Shown here: piece after piece, positions 9,252 through 17,345 of the stretch | Layout of the letters: the number at the start of each line of letters is the position of its first letter | How positions within the stretch are numbered: position 1 is the stretch's first letter | DNA from: Amycolatopsis sp. A133 | GTDB taxonomy: Bacteria; Actinomycetota; Actinomycetes; Mycobacteriales; Pseudonocardiaceae | Assembly (NCBI RefSeq): GCF_031082405.1 | Contig: NZ_JAVHJU010000002.1 | Location: 124,001 to 188,000, forward strand | Direction of reading: 5' to 3' | DNA length: 64,000 bases | Program-made: the position numbers and the translations under genes | The notes under the pieces: model-generated | Told to the model about the DNA's origin: nothing | Seen by the model: the letters and a program-made list of their open reading frames with translations, nothing else | The model's database searches: none

Positions 9252-9305
9252 TTGACAAGCCACCGGGTCGTGGCGTTCAATCCCGGTCACTATGACAACG
9301 TTGTC
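9252..9305 (+). promoter_or_regulatory. lacI promoter and autoregulatory operator
   Basis: TTGACA at 9252-9257 and TTCAAT at 9276-9281, 18 bases apart, form a housekeeping-type promoter. The start point would fall close to the ATG at 9292, giving a nearly leaderless message; no Shine-Dalgarno sequence is visible. The perfect palindrome GACAACGTTGTC (9294-9305) overlaps the start codon, exactly where a bound repressor would block initiation. Confidence 0.68.
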
Positions 9306-10344
9306 TCCCCCCGGCCGGGACCGTGACGGCAGCACGCGCACCGCCAGCAGGCGGGCCACGATGAGCGACGTGGCCCGGCTCGCGGGCGTGAGCATCAAGA
9401 CCGTTTCGCGCGTGGTCAACGACGAACCGGCGGTGCACCCGGACACCGCCGAGCGGGTCATGGCGGCCATCGAGCAGCTGGGTTTCCGGCGGAACCTGGG
9501 CGCGCGCAACCTGCGCCGCGGGTCGACCACCGGCACCATCGGGCTGATCGTCGAGGACGTCGGCAACCCCTTCTACTCCGAGCTGAACCGCGCGGTCGAG
9601 CGCATCGCGACCTCGTTCGGCCGCCAGGTGCTCACCGGCTCGTCCGAAGAGAACTCCGACCGCGAGCGCGAGCTCGTCCTGGAGTTCTGCGCGCGGCGGG
9701 TGGACGGCATCCTCGTCGTCCCGGCCGGGCTCCAGCACGGCTACCTGGTGCCGGAGATGCGCGCGGGCACGCCGGTGGTGTTCATCGACCGGCCGGCCGG
9801 CGACATCGTGGCCGACACCGTGCTGGTGGACAACCTCGGCGGCACCATCGAAGCCGTCTCGCACCTGGCGCGGCACGGGCACCGCCGGATCGCGTTCCTC
9901 GGCGACAGCCCGGACATCTTCACCGCGGCCGAGCGCCTGCGCGGGTTCCGCGAGGGCTGCGTGCGCAACGGGATCTCCTACGACGAGTCGCTGATCTCGA
10001 TGGGGACACCGACGCCGGAGGCGGTCGGCGACGCGGTCAAGCGGCTGCTGGACGGCCCGGACGCGGCCACCGCGGTGGTCGCCGGCAACAACCGGGTCGC
10101 CGTGCACCTCCTGCGCGCCCTCGCGCACGCCGAACACCGCCCGGCGATGATCGGGTTCGACGACTTCGAGCTGGCGGACCTGCTGAACCCGCCGGTCACC
10201 GTGGTCGCGCACGACGTCAGCGCGCTGGGCCACGCCGCGGCCGAACTGCTGTTCGCCCGAGTACAGGGAGATCAGTCCCCGCCGAGAAAGGTAGTCCTGC
10301 CCGTGCATCTCGTCGCCCGTGGTTCCGGTGAGGTCGCCCCGTGA
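9292..10344 (+). CDS. LacI-family transcriptional regulator of the mannoside locus
   Basis: A 350-residue repressor. The LacI DNA-binding domain is at residues 24-80 (MSDVARLAGVSIKTVSRVVN, then hinge region), followed by a periplasmic-binding-protein-like effector domain starting TGTIGLIVEDVGNPFYSEL. It is divergent from the two GH92 genes and overlaps the next gene by 4 bases (GTGA), so it heads the sugar-uptake operon. Matching palindromes before both transcription units suggest it represses both and itself. The inducer is probably mannose or a mannoside, inferred from the neighbours only. A downstream ATG at 9361 is an alternative start. Confidence 0.93.
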   Translation: MTTLSPPGRDRDGSTRTASRRATMSDVARLAGVSIKTVSRVVNDEPAVHPDTAERVMAAIEQLGFRRNLGARNLRRGSTTGTIGLIVEDVGNPFYSELNRAVERIATSFGRQVLTGSSEENSDRERELVLEFCARRVDGILVVPAGLQHGYLVPEMRAGTPVVFIDRPAGDIVADTVLVDNLGGTIEAVSHLARHGHRRIAFLGDSPDIFTAAERLRGFREGCVRNGISYDESLISMGTPTPEAVGDAVKRLLDGPDAATAVVAGNNRVAVHLLRALAHAEHRPAMIGFDDFELADLLNPPVTVVAHDVSALGHAAAELLFARVQGDQSPPRKVVLPVHLVARGSGEVAP

Positions 10345-11378
10345 CCCTCGAACCGATCCGGCTCCCCGCCAACCAGCCGCCGCAGTTCTACCGCGGCGGC
10401 GACGCCATCGCGGCGCTGCGCGGCGCGTCGCCGGACAAGAAGTTCGGCCCGGAAGACTGGGTCGCCTCGGTGAGCACCATGTTCGGCCAGGAGACCAACG
10501 GCCTGACCCGGCTCCCGGACGGCGCCTGGCTGCGCGACACGGTCGTCGCGAACGCGACCGGCTGGCTCGGCGCGAAGCACGTCGAGGCGCTCGGGACGTC
10601 GACCGGGCTGCTGGTGAAGCTCCTCGACGCGGGCCAGCGGCTGCCCGTGCACTTCCACCCCGACGACACGTTCGCGAAGCGGCACTTCGACTCCCACTTC
10701 GGCAAGACCGAGGCGTGGATCGTGGTCGGCACCTACGGCGACGACCCGCGCGTCTACCCGGGCTTCAAGGAGACGCTGTCGAAGGCGACGGTGTCCGAGT
10801 GGACGCGCGAGCAGGACGTGCCGTCGATGCTGGGCGCGCTGAACAGCGTTCCGGTGACCGCCGGCGACACCGTCTACATCCCGGCCGGGCTGCCGCACGC
10901 GATCGGCGAGGGTGTCTTCGTCGTCGAACTGCAGCAGCCGACGGACTTCTCGCTCACCATCGAGTGGCGCGACTTCCTCGCGTCGCCGGAGAAGGGCCAC
11001 CTCGGCCTCGGCTTCGACACCGCCATCGAGGCGCTGGACACCTCCGGCTGGGACACCGACCGGCTCGAGACGATCATCAAGCGCACCGCGGGCGACCGCT
11101 CGTCCACTGTGGACCTGCTGGCCGGCGGATCGGAGCGGTTCTTCCGAGCCGACCAGCTGCGTACCGACGAGGCGACAACGTTGTCACTCGATCCGTCGTT
11201 CGCGGTGCTGGTCGTCCTCGACGGCGAAGGCACCCTGCGGACCGAGCACGGCGGCGAGTACGCGCTGGCGAAGGGCGACACCTACGTCGTCCCGTTCGAC
11301 GCCGGCCAGACCGAGCTGTCCGGCACGGCGACGGTGATCCGCTGCCGGCCGCCGGCGCCGGAAGAGAGGCACGGATGA
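10341..11378 (+). CDS. Class I mannose-6-phosphate isomerase-like cupin
   Basis: A 345-residue zinc-cupin protein of the ManA family, which interconverts mannose 6-phosphate and fructose 6-phosphate. Metal-binding residues are visible in LPVHFHPDDTF, the conserved KTEAW, and the later cupin strand YIPAGLPHAIGEGVFVVELQQ. Family length is normal. The GTG start overlaps the lacI stop (GTGA), and the gene's own stop overlaps the next ATG. Its position between a LacI regulator and a sugar transporter, beside two mannosidases, is the main reason to think the locus handles mannose. Near its 3' end the run ACA-ACG-TTG-TCA uses rare AT-rich codons and forms a LacI-type operator. Confidence 0.87.
   Translation: MTLEPIRLPANQPPQFYRGGDAIAALRGASPDKKFGPEDWVASVSTMFGQETNGLTRLPDGAWLRDTVVANATGWLGAKHVEALGTSTGLLVKLLDAGQRLPVHFHPDDTFAKRHFDSHFGKTEAWIVVGTYGDDPRVYPGFKETLSKATVSEWTREQDVPSMLGALNSVPVTAGDTVYIPAGLPHAIGEGVFVVELQQPTDFSLTIEWRDFLASPEKGHLGLGFDTAIEALDTSGWDTDRLETIIKRTAGDRSSTVDLLAGGSERFFRADQLRTDEATTLSLDPSFAVLVVLDGEGTLRTEHGGEYALAKGDTYVVPFDAGQTELSGTATVIRCRPPAPEERHG
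11174..11185. promoter_or_regulatory. Probable intragenic LacI operator
   Basis: A perfect GACAACGTTGTC palindrome inside the cupin gene, 190 bases before the ABC ATPase start. It is identical to the site over the lacI start codon. It is encoded by codons that are rare in this GC-rich sequence (ACA, TTG, TCA), suggesting the DNA sequence rather than the protein is under selection. Confidence 0.6.
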
Positions 11379-12139
11379 GCGAAATCCTCCTGGACGCGAT
11401 CGACCTCACCAAGCACTACGGTTCCGTCGAAGCTCTGCGCGGCGCGTCGTTCCAGGCGCGCGCGGGTGAGGTGACGGCCCTGATCGGTGACAACGGCGCC
11501 GGCAAGTCCACGCTGGTCAAGTGCCTCTCCGGCGCGGAGCAGCCGACGTCGGGGAAGATCCTCCTGGACGGCGAGGAAGTGCGCTTCGACTCGCCGACCA
11601 CCGCGCGGCGGCTGGGGATCGAGACCGTCTACCAGGACCTCGCCGTCGCACCCGAACTCGACCCGGCGGCGAACCTGTTCCTCGGCCGCGAGATCCACCG
11701 CAAGGGCATCCTCGGCAAGCTGGGCATGCTCGACAAGGCCGAGATGCGGCGGCAGGCGGTCGAAGAGTTCCAGCGCCTCGGCGTCACGCTGCAGAGCACC
11801 GACGTCCCGATCGGCTCGCTGTCCGGCGGCCAGCGCCAGAGCGTCGCGGTCGCGCGCTCGGTCGTGTGGGCGTCGAAGGTCGTGTTCATGGACGAGCCGA
11901 CCGCGGCGCTGGGGGTCGTGCAGCGCGAGCGTGTGCTCGACGTCATCAAGAAGGTGCGCGACAAGGGCATCGCCGTCGTGCTGATCAGCCACAACATGCC
12001 CGAGGTGCTTTCGGTCGCCGACCGCGTCGAGGTGCTGCGGCTCGGCAAGCGCGTCGCCCGGTTCACCGGGACGGACACGAAGCTCGAAGACCTCGTCGCG
12101 GCGATGACCGGCGCGCTCGTGCAAGAGGAGGCCGCGTGA
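11375..12139 (+). CDS. CUT2 sugar ABC transporter ATP-binding protein
   Basis: A 254-residue single-domain ATPase. Walker A GDNGAGKST, Q-loop region TVYQDLAVAPEL, ABC signature LSGGQRQ, Walker B VVFMDEPTAAL and the H-loop SHN are all present. Unlike RbsA it has only one nucleotide-binding domain, as is common for actinobacterial CUT2 importers, so it probably works as a homodimer. Starts at an ATG overlapping the cupin stop codon and is followed by the permease with a GTGA overlap. Confidence 0.93.
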   Translation: MSEILLDAIDLTKHYGSVEALRGASFQARAGEVTALIGDNGAGKSTLVKCLSGAEQPTSGKILLDGEEVRFDSPTTARRLGIETVYQDLAVAPELDPAANLFLGREIHRKGILGKLGMLDKAEMRRQAVEEFQRLGVTLQSTDVPIGSLSGGQRQSVAVARSVVWASKVVFMDEPTAALGVVQRERVLDVIKKVRDKGIAVVLISHNMPEVLSVADRVEVLRLGKRVARFTGTDTKLEDLVAAMTGALVQEEAA

Positions 12140-13185
12140 CCGTGTCGACCCCCGCGAAGGAAATCCAGGAGTCGCCCGAAGCGGGCTTCGGCAAGCGGCC
12201 GCTGGGCAAACGCCTGGCCGGCGCCAACACGTTCTGGATCGCGCTGGTCCTGGTGGCGCTGATCATCGTGTTCAGCGCGATCGCCCCCGGCGAGTTCGCG
12301 ACGCTGTTCACCTTCCAGACGCTGCTCATCGAGACGGCCGTGCTGCTGGTGCTCTCGGTCGGGATGACGTTCGTGATCATCACCTCCGGCATCGACCTGT
12401 CCGTCGGCTCGGTGCTGATCTTCGCCGGCATGGTCGCCGGCAAGGTCATGGAGGCGATGTCCGGCGGCAACGCGTCGAACGCCGGCTGGGGCGTCATCAC
12501 GGCCGGCCTGGTCGCCGCGGTCGTCGCCGGGACGGCGTGGGGCCTGGTCAACGGGTTCCTCATCGCGGTGGCGGGGATCCCGCCGCTGATCGTCACCCTC
12601 GGCACGATGGGTGCGGCGCTCGGCGCGGCCTACCTGCTCAACAACGGGTCGGACGTGCGCAGCGTGCCGGTCGCGCTCAACCAGACCCTCGGTTACGGCA
12701 CGTCGTTCGGCATCGTGCCGAACCTGGTCATCGTGGCCGTGGTGATCACGCTGATCGGCGCGTGGCTGCTGCACACGACGAAGTTCGGCCGGTACACCTT
12801 CGCCGTCGGCTCCAACGCCGAGGGCGCGCGGCGCGCCGGCATCGGCGTCACGCGGCACCTGCTGAAGGTGTACACGCTGACGGGTTTCCTGGCCGGGATC
12901 GCCGGGTTCCTCTCGCTGGCGTACTACGCGTCGACCACGATCTCGGCGCACACCACCGACAACCTCAACGCCATCGCCGCGGTCGTGATGGGCGGCACGA
13001 GCCTGTTCGGCGGCGTCGGTTCGGTGCTGGGCACGGTGATCGGCGTGTTCATCCCGGCCGTGCTGAAGAAGGGCTTCAACATCACGCACGTCCAGGACTT
13101 CTGGCAGATGATCGCCGTCGGTGCGGTCCTGATCGCCGCCGTCTGGTTCGACCAGCGGCGCCGCCGTCAACGCAACTCCCGCTGA
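12136..13185 (+). CDS. CUT2 sugar ABC transporter permease (RbsC-like)
   Basis: A 349-residue integral membrane protein with 9-10 hydrophobic segments, beginning FWIALVLVALIIVFSAIAPGEF. The family motif SGIDLSVGSV and the segment AVVMGGTSLFGGVGSVLGT are typical of RbsC/BPD_transp_2 permeases. It forms the channel for the adjacent ATPase and lipoprotein. The GTG start has an AGGAGG ribosome-binding site 5 bases away. Confidence 0.93.
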   Translation: MTVSTPAKEIQESPEAGFGKRPLGKRLAGANTFWIALVLVALIIVFSAIAPGEFATLFTFQTLLIETAVLLVLSVGMTFVIITSGIDLSVGSVLIFAGMVAGKVMEAMSGGNASNAGWGVITAGLVAAVVAGTAWGLVNGFLIAVAGIPPLIVTLGTMGAALGAAYLLNNGSDVRSVPVALNQTLGYGTSFGIVPNLVIVAVVITLIGAWLLHTTKFGRYTFAVGSNAEGARRAGIGVTRHLLKVYTLTGFLAGIAGFLSLAYYASTTISAHTTDNLNAIAAVVMGGTSLFGGVGSVLGTVIGVFIPAVLKKGFNITHVQDFWQMIAVGAVLIAAVWFDQRRRRQRNSR

Positions 13186-13211
13186 GTTCCCCCGAGTACA
13201 AAGAGGTGCTT

Positions 13212-14207
13212 ATGAAACTCACCAAGACTTTCGCGGCCGTCGGTGCGCTGGCCTCGGCCGCCGCGCTGCTCACCGCGTGCGGGTCCGGCACGGTCGGGCA
13301 GACCGGGTCCGGCGATTCCGCCAAGCCGGCCGGCAGCAAGAAGCTGGCGCTGATCCCGGGTGTGCAGGCCGAGCCGTTCTACATCTCGCTGCAGTGCGGC
13401 GCGCAGGCCGAGGCGAAGAAGCTCGGCTACGAGCTGACCACGCAGGCGCCGCAGAAGTTCGACGCGGCGATGCAGACCCAGCTCGTCAACGCCCTCGGCT
13501 CCAACCCGCCGGCCGCGCTGCTCATCGCCCCGACCGACGACACGGCGATGCTCGCGCCGATCCAGCAGGTGAAGGCGCGCGGCGCGAAGATCGTCGAGGT
13601 CGACACGTCGCTGAAGGACACGAGCGTGGCCGCGTCGTCCGTCTCCTCCGACAACGCCTCGGGCGGCAAGCTCGCGGCCCAGACGATGGCCAAGCTCGCG
13701 AACGGCAAGAGCGGCTCGGTGCTCGTCCTCGACACGATCGCCGGCACCTCGACCACGGCGGCCCGCGCGAAGGGCTTCGAGGACGAGCTGAAGAACACCC
13801 CGAACCTGAAGTCGATCGGCGTCCAGTTCACCCAGAACGAGCCCGACCAGGCGGCGTCCAAGGTGACGGCGGCGCTGTCGTCGACCCCGGACCTGATCGG
13901 CATCTTCGCGACCAACCTCAACACGGGTGAAGGCGCGGCGACCGGCCTGCGCAACGCGGGCAAGGTCGGCGCGGTCAACCTGATCGGCTTCGACGCGAGC
14001 CCGTCCGAGGTCGAAGGCCTCAAGAACGGCCAGTACCAGGCCCTGATCGCCCAGGACCCGGCCTCGATCGGCACCCAGGGCGTCCAGCAGGCGGTCGCGG
14101 CGATCGAGGGCAAGCCGGTGACGCGCACCCTCACCGCGGAGCTGCACTCGATCACCAAGGCGGACATGGACGCCAACTCCCAGTACTTCTACAAGCAGAG
14201 CTGCTGA
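13212..14207 (+). CDS. Sugar ABC transporter substrate-binding lipoprotein
   Basis: A 331-residue lipoprotein: signal peptide with lipobox LTAC (Cys about 23), then a Peripla_BP_4 fold starting KLALIPGVQAEPFYISLQCG. Motifs IAPTDDTAML and NLIGFDASPSEVEGLKNG match binding proteins of CUT2 monosaccharide importers. Last gene of the lacI operon, 26 bases after the permease with AGAGG upstream of the ATG. The ligand is probably a monosaccharide such as mannose released by the GH92 enzymes; this is inference from context. Confidence 0.92.
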   Translation: MKLTKTFAAVGALASAAALLTACGSGTVGQTGSGDSAKPAGSKKLALIPGVQAEPFYISLQCGAQAEAKKLGYELTTQAPQKFDAAMQTQLVNALGSNPPAALLIAPTDDTAMLAPIQQVKARGAKIVEVDTSLKDTSVAASSVSSDNASGGKLAAQTMAKLANGKSGSVLVLDTIAGTSTTAARAKGFEDELKNTPNLKSIGVQFTQNEPDQAASKVTAALSSTPDLIGIFATNLNTGEGAATGLRNAGKVGAVNLIGFDASPSEVEGLKNGQYQALIAQDPASIGTQGVQQAVAAIEGKPVTRTLTAELHSITKADMDANSQYFYKQSC

Positions 14208-14221
14208 TCCCGTCCGTCAGA

Positions 14222-14287
14222 GCCCTGCGAGCGGTACACACCCGCTCCCAGGGCCCTGACCAGGGGTGTTCACCGCCGGTGAACACC
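14222..14287 (+). terminator. Terminator hairpins after the sugar ABC operon
   Basis: Two structures in tandem. The first pairs GCCCTG-c-GAGCGG (14222-14234) with CCGCTC-c-CAGGGC (14242-14254) around a 7-base loop. The second is a palindrome, GGTGTTCACCG-c-CGGTGAACACC (14265-14287). The second has almost no loop and could instead be an operator for a downstream gene. Confidence 0.65.
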
Positions 14288-14370
14288 TGCTGCCGGTCAC
14301 CGCGGTGGGAGAACCGCTCACCGCACAGCCCGTTTACCCGGACGGGTGTTCCGCGTCACACTCATCTGCA

Positions 14371-14396
14371 CATGCATCTGCACTTTCAGATGCATG
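14371..14396 (+). promoter_or_regulatory. Operator-like inverted repeat before the cyclase-like gene
   Basis: CATGCATCTG (14371-14380) and its exact complement (14387-14396) are separated by CACTTT, ending 17 bases before the ATG. A partial extra copy, CATCTGCA, begins at 14363. The base composition is AT-richer than its surroundings. It could be a repressor site or a 5'-UTR hairpin that masks the ribosome-binding site. Confidence 0.55.
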
Positions 14397-14413
14397 ATCG
14401 CAGGGAGGGTGCG

Positions 14414-15115
14414 ATGAAGTACGAGCGGCCGGCTTTGCACCGGACGATCTTCGCCGTGGACGTCGAGGGCTACGGCGACCAACGCAGGACCACACCACAC
14501 CGGCTGGCGTTGCGCGAAGGGCTGTACCGCGCGCTCTGCCGGGCGTTCGACGACGCCGGCGTCCCGTGGGCGGCCTGCCGGCGCGAGGACTGCGGCGACG
14601 GCGTCTTCGTCCTCGTCCCGCCGGAGATCCCGAAGGGGCTCTTCGTCGAGTTCCTGCCCGCCGCGCTCGCCGTCGCGCTGCACCGGCACAACCGCACGCA
14701 CGACCCCGGGGCCCGGATCCGGCTCCGGATGGCGCTGCACGCGGGCGAGGTCGCCTACGACGACCACGGCGTCACCGCGCCCGCGATCAACCAGACGTTC
14801 CGGCTGCTGGAAGCGGGCCCGCTGAAGGAGGCGCTCAAGGCGTCGCCCGGCGTGCTGGCGCTGATCACGTCGGCGTGGTTCTTCGACGAGGTCGTCCGGC
14901 ACAGCGACGGCCTCGACCCGACCACGTTCCGGCCGGTGCCGGTGGCGGTCAAGGAGACCCGCACGACCGGCTGGATCTCGCTGCCGGACCGGCCGTACCC
15001 GGCGAACGCGAGCCTGCTGCGCGGCTTGACCGCGATCGACCACTACCGCACCTGGCGCCGGTTCCGCCGCCACGCCCAGGTGCTGGCCGACCGGGAGGAC
15101 GCCGCCTGGCCGTAG
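14414..15115 (+). CDS. Degenerate class III nucleotide-cyclase-like protein
   Basis: A 233-residue protein with a strong AGGGAGG ribosome-binding site. It begins IFAVDVEGYGD, resembling the first metal-binding strand of class III cyclase domains, and contains REDCGDGVFVLVPP and IRLRMALHAGEVAYDDHGV, which match the second metal strand and the dimer-interface strand. Typical catalytic Asn/Arg (NxxxR) residues are not clear: the equivalent region reads APAINQTFRLLE. Homologues of this type are common in streptomycetes and their function is not established. It stands alone between two operons, preceded by an inverted repeat. Activity is doubtful. Confidence 0.6.
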   Translation: MKYERPALHRTIFAVDVEGYGDQRRTTPHRLALREGLYRALCRAFDDAGVPWAACRREDCGDGVFVLVPPEIPKGLFVEFLPAALAVALHRHNRTHDPGARIRLRMALHAGEVAYDDHGVTAPAINQTFRLLEAGPLKEALKASPGVLALITSAWFFDEVVRHSDGLDPTTFRPVPVAVKETRTTGWISLPDRPYPANASLLRGLTAIDHYRTWRRFRRHAQVLADREDAAWP

Positions 15116-15146
15116 GATCTACCCGCCAGCCGCCGAGGGAGGCTCG

Positions 15147-16202
15147 ATGACCGCGCTGCGCCTGCGCCCGGCGTCCCACGCCGACCCGCTGCCGGTGCTC
15201 GCCGCCGCCCGCCGCATCACCGACGACCTGCGCGACGGCCTGTCCGGCACACCCGCCCGCCGCGCCGCGCACCGCCTGCGCCGGCTGTTCGGCTTCCCCG
15301 GGCTCGGCCTCACCGACCTCTCCGGGTCGCTGCTGTGGTCCGGGCGGCCGGGGCCGGACGCGGTCGTGGCGACGGTGCTCGACGCCGTGCTGCACACCGA
15401 GGAGCCCGGTTCCGCGCCGGACGTCCTCGTGCTGCCGCTGCACGTCCGCGACGAGCTCGCGGGCGCCCTGCTGGTCGTCGGCGACGTCCGGGACGCGGTC
15501 GCCGGCCATGCCGCCGACCTGGTCGTCCAGGCGCTCGAGCGGGGCAGGCTCGAGGCGTCGGCGGAGCAGGCGGCGCAGGCCGAACTGCGGGCGCTGCGGG
15601 CGGAGATGTCGCCGCACTTCGTCTACAACGCCCTCACCGTCATCGCGTCGCTGGTGCGTTCGGACCCCGACCGCGCCCGCGACCTCATGCTCGACTTCGC
15701 CGACTACACCCGCTACAGCCTGGCGCGCCACGGCGAGTACACCGTCGTCGCCGAGGAGTTCCGCGCGATCGAGACGTACCTGGCGCTGCAGAAGGCGGTG
15801 CTCGGCGAACGGCTGCGCGTCCAGGTGCGGGTCGCGCCGGAGATCCTCGCCGTCGCGGTGCCCTACCTCGTGCTGGAGCCGCTGGTGGAGAACGCGATCC
15901 GGCACGGCATCGAGCCGCGGTCGGGCACCGGGCACGTCCAGGTGCACGGACAGGCGGAAGGGAACGACTGCGTGATCTTCGTCGAGGACGACGGGGTCGG
16001 CATGGACCCGGAGCGGGCCGCGGCCATCCTGGCCGGGCGCACCGGCGAGGACGATGCCGCAGGTATGGGATTGGCCAATGTGGACAGAAGGCTGCGGGAC
16101 GTGTACGGCGCGTGGTACGGCCTCACCGTCGAAACCGAGATCGGCGCGGGCACGCGGGTGATCGTGCGGGTACCGCGGTTCCAGCCGGGGGTGCTGCCGT
16201 GA
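15147..16202 (+). CDS. LytS-type sensor histidine kinase
   Basis: A 351-residue kinase. The N-terminal half resembles a GAF-like sensor (LFGFPGLGLTDLSGSLLWSG) and has no membrane segments. A short coiled coil leads into the His_kinase domain with the phosphorylation box MSPHFVYNALTVIASLV and the ATP-binding residues LVENAIRHGIEP and DDGVGM. Its stop overlaps the LytTR regulator gene (GTGA), so it is the cognate partner. The four genes downstream suggest it senses a carboxylate substrate or related metabolic state. Confidence 0.9.
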   Translation: MTALRLRPASHADPLPVLAAARRITDDLRDGLSGTPARRAAHRLRRLFGFPGLGLTDLSGSLLWSGRPGPDAVVATVLDAVLHTEEPGSAPDVLVLPLHVRDELAGALLVVGDVRDAVAGHAADLVVQALERGRLEASAEQAAQAELRALRAEMSPHFVYNALTVIASLVRSDPDRARDLMLDFADYTRYSLARHGEYTVVAEEFRAIETYLALQKAVLGERLRVQVRVAPEILAVAVPYLVLEPLVENAIRHGIEPRSGTGHVQVHGQAEGNDCVIFVEDDGVGMDPERAAAILAGRTGEDDAAGMGLANVDRRLRDVYGAWYGLTVETEIGAGTRVIVRVPRFQPGVLP

Positions 16203-16954
16203 CCGGGCTCCGGGTGCTCGCCGTCGACGACCTGCCGCCCGCTTTGGACGAGCTCTGCCGCATGCTGCGCGAAGCGCCCGAAGTCCGCGAAGTCGTCGGC
16301 GCGGGTGACGCGCTGAAGGCGTTGAAGCTGCTTCAAGCCGACCGGTTCGACGCGGTGTTCCTCGACATCTCGATGCCGGGCCTCGACGGCCTGGAACTGG
16401 CGTCCCTGCTGGCGAAGCTGAGCGAGCCGCCGGTGATCGTGTTCGTCACGGCGCACGACGGCCACGCGGTGGCGGCGTACGGCATCGGCGCGGTCGACTA
16501 CCTGCTCAAGCCGGTCCGCACCGAACGGCTGTCCGCGGCCTTGGCGAAGGTGCTGCGGATGGCGACCCCGGCGTCCCGGCCGACCCCGGACGCGATGGCC
16601 GCGCTGCCGGTCGAGTCGGGTGGGCGGACCCGGTACGTCCGCCGCGACGACGTCCTGTTCGTCGAGGCCCACGGCGACTACGTCCGCCTGCACACGCGCG
16701 GCGGGGTGCACCTGGTGCGGATGCCGATCTCCCGGCTCGAGGAGTACTGGGAGGGCACCGGGTTCAGCCGGGTGCACCGGGGTTTCCTGCTGGCCGTCGG
16801 AGCGGTGCTGGAGCTGCGCAGTGACAGCGCGGGAGGGCTGCTGGCCCACACCGAAGCCGGCGACGTCCCGGTGAGCCGCCGCCACGCCCGCGACCTGCGG
16901 GACCGGCTGCTGGAGGCCGCCCAGCGCGGCCAGCTGGGGCCGGGTGTCCGGTGA
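16199..16954 (+). CDS. LytTR-family response regulator
   Basis: A 251-residue regulator. Receiver domain with acidic pocket VDD (residues 10-11) and phospho-acceptor Asp in FLDISMPGLDGL, Thr in FVTAHD and Lys in LLKPVRT. The C-terminal LytTR DNA-binding domain starts about residue 150 (TRYVRRDDVLFVEAHGDYVRLHT) and includes FSRVHRGFLLAV. It probably activates the transporter genes that follow; LytTR regulators bind paired direct repeats, which I could not identify with confidence here. Confidence 0.92.
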   Translation: MTGLRVLAVDDLPPALDELCRMLREAPEVREVVGAGDALKALKLLQADRFDAVFLDISMPGLDGLELASLLAKLSEPPVIVFVTAHDGHAVAAYGIGAVDYLLKPVRTERLSAALAKVLRMATPASRPTPDAMAALPVESGGRTRYVRRDDVLFVEAHGDYVRLHTRGGVHLVRMPISRLEEYWEGTGFSRVHRGFLLAVGAVLELRSDSAGGLLAHTEAGDVPVSRRHARDLRDRLLEAAQRGQLGPGVR

Positions 16955-16997
16955 GCGCCCGGCAGCTCGGGGCCGCCGGCTTCCGGCCGGGCCCGCG

Positions 16998-17345
16998 ATG
17001 AGCAAGATCCGGCGGGTCGCCGTCACCAGCCCGCAGACCCGCCTCGCCCACGCCCGCCGCCGGTCGCGCGGCCGCTGGCGCCAGCCCCGGCTCCCGGCGG
17101 GCGACACCCAGCGCGCCACCGCCCTCTACGCCGCCCAGCGCCGTCGCGGCATTCCCGCGCTGGTCCTCATGTTCGCGCTGCTGCTCGGCCTCCCCGGCGT
17201 CTTCGCGATCTTCCCGGCCCTGGACTCTGTCCGGTTGCTGGGCATTCCGTTGTCCTGGCTGCTGCTCGCGGTCTTCCCCTACCCCGCGATGGCCCTCTTG
17301 GCCCGCTGGCAGCTGCGCCGCGCCGAGCGCCTCGAGGACGAGTAG
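16998..17345 (+). CDS. Small two-helix membrane partner of the symporter
   Basis: A 115-residue protein with a basic N-terminus (SKIRRVAVTSPQTRLAHARRRSRGRW) and two membrane segments (IPALVLMFALLLGLPGVFAIF and LSWLLLAVFPYPAMALLARW). Its stop shares a base with the symporter GTG (TAGTG). Position and topology parallel the DUF485 protein before the second symporter, so it may be a functional analogue. Start uncertain: a GTG at 16944 inside lytT would add 18 residues. Confidence 0.7.
   Translation: MSKIRRVAVTSPQTRLAHARRRSRGRWRQPRLPAGDTQRATALYAAQRRRGIPALVLMFALLLGLPGVFAIFPALDSVRLLGIPLSWLLLAVFPYPAMALLARWQLRRAERLEDE

Noticed and set aside
5796..9326. A very long open frame on the plus strand opposite the GH92 genes
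   Set aside because: It is the antisense shadow of two well-supported secreted mannosidases. Its translation is Arg/Gly/Ala low complexity with no domain, as expected from high-GC antisense frames.
11629..13170. A 513-residue minus-strand frame opposite the sugar ABC genes
   Set aside because: Its product is dominated by Asp, His, Arg and Gln repeats, a typical complement of a hydrophobic permease; ABC motifs on the plus strand are complete.
14414..15115. Functional partnership between the cyclase-like gene and the SEFIR protein as a cyclic-nucleotide defence system
   Set aside because: They are 19 kb apart, in different operons, and the cyclase-like protein lacks clear catalytic residues; the sequence gives no positive link.
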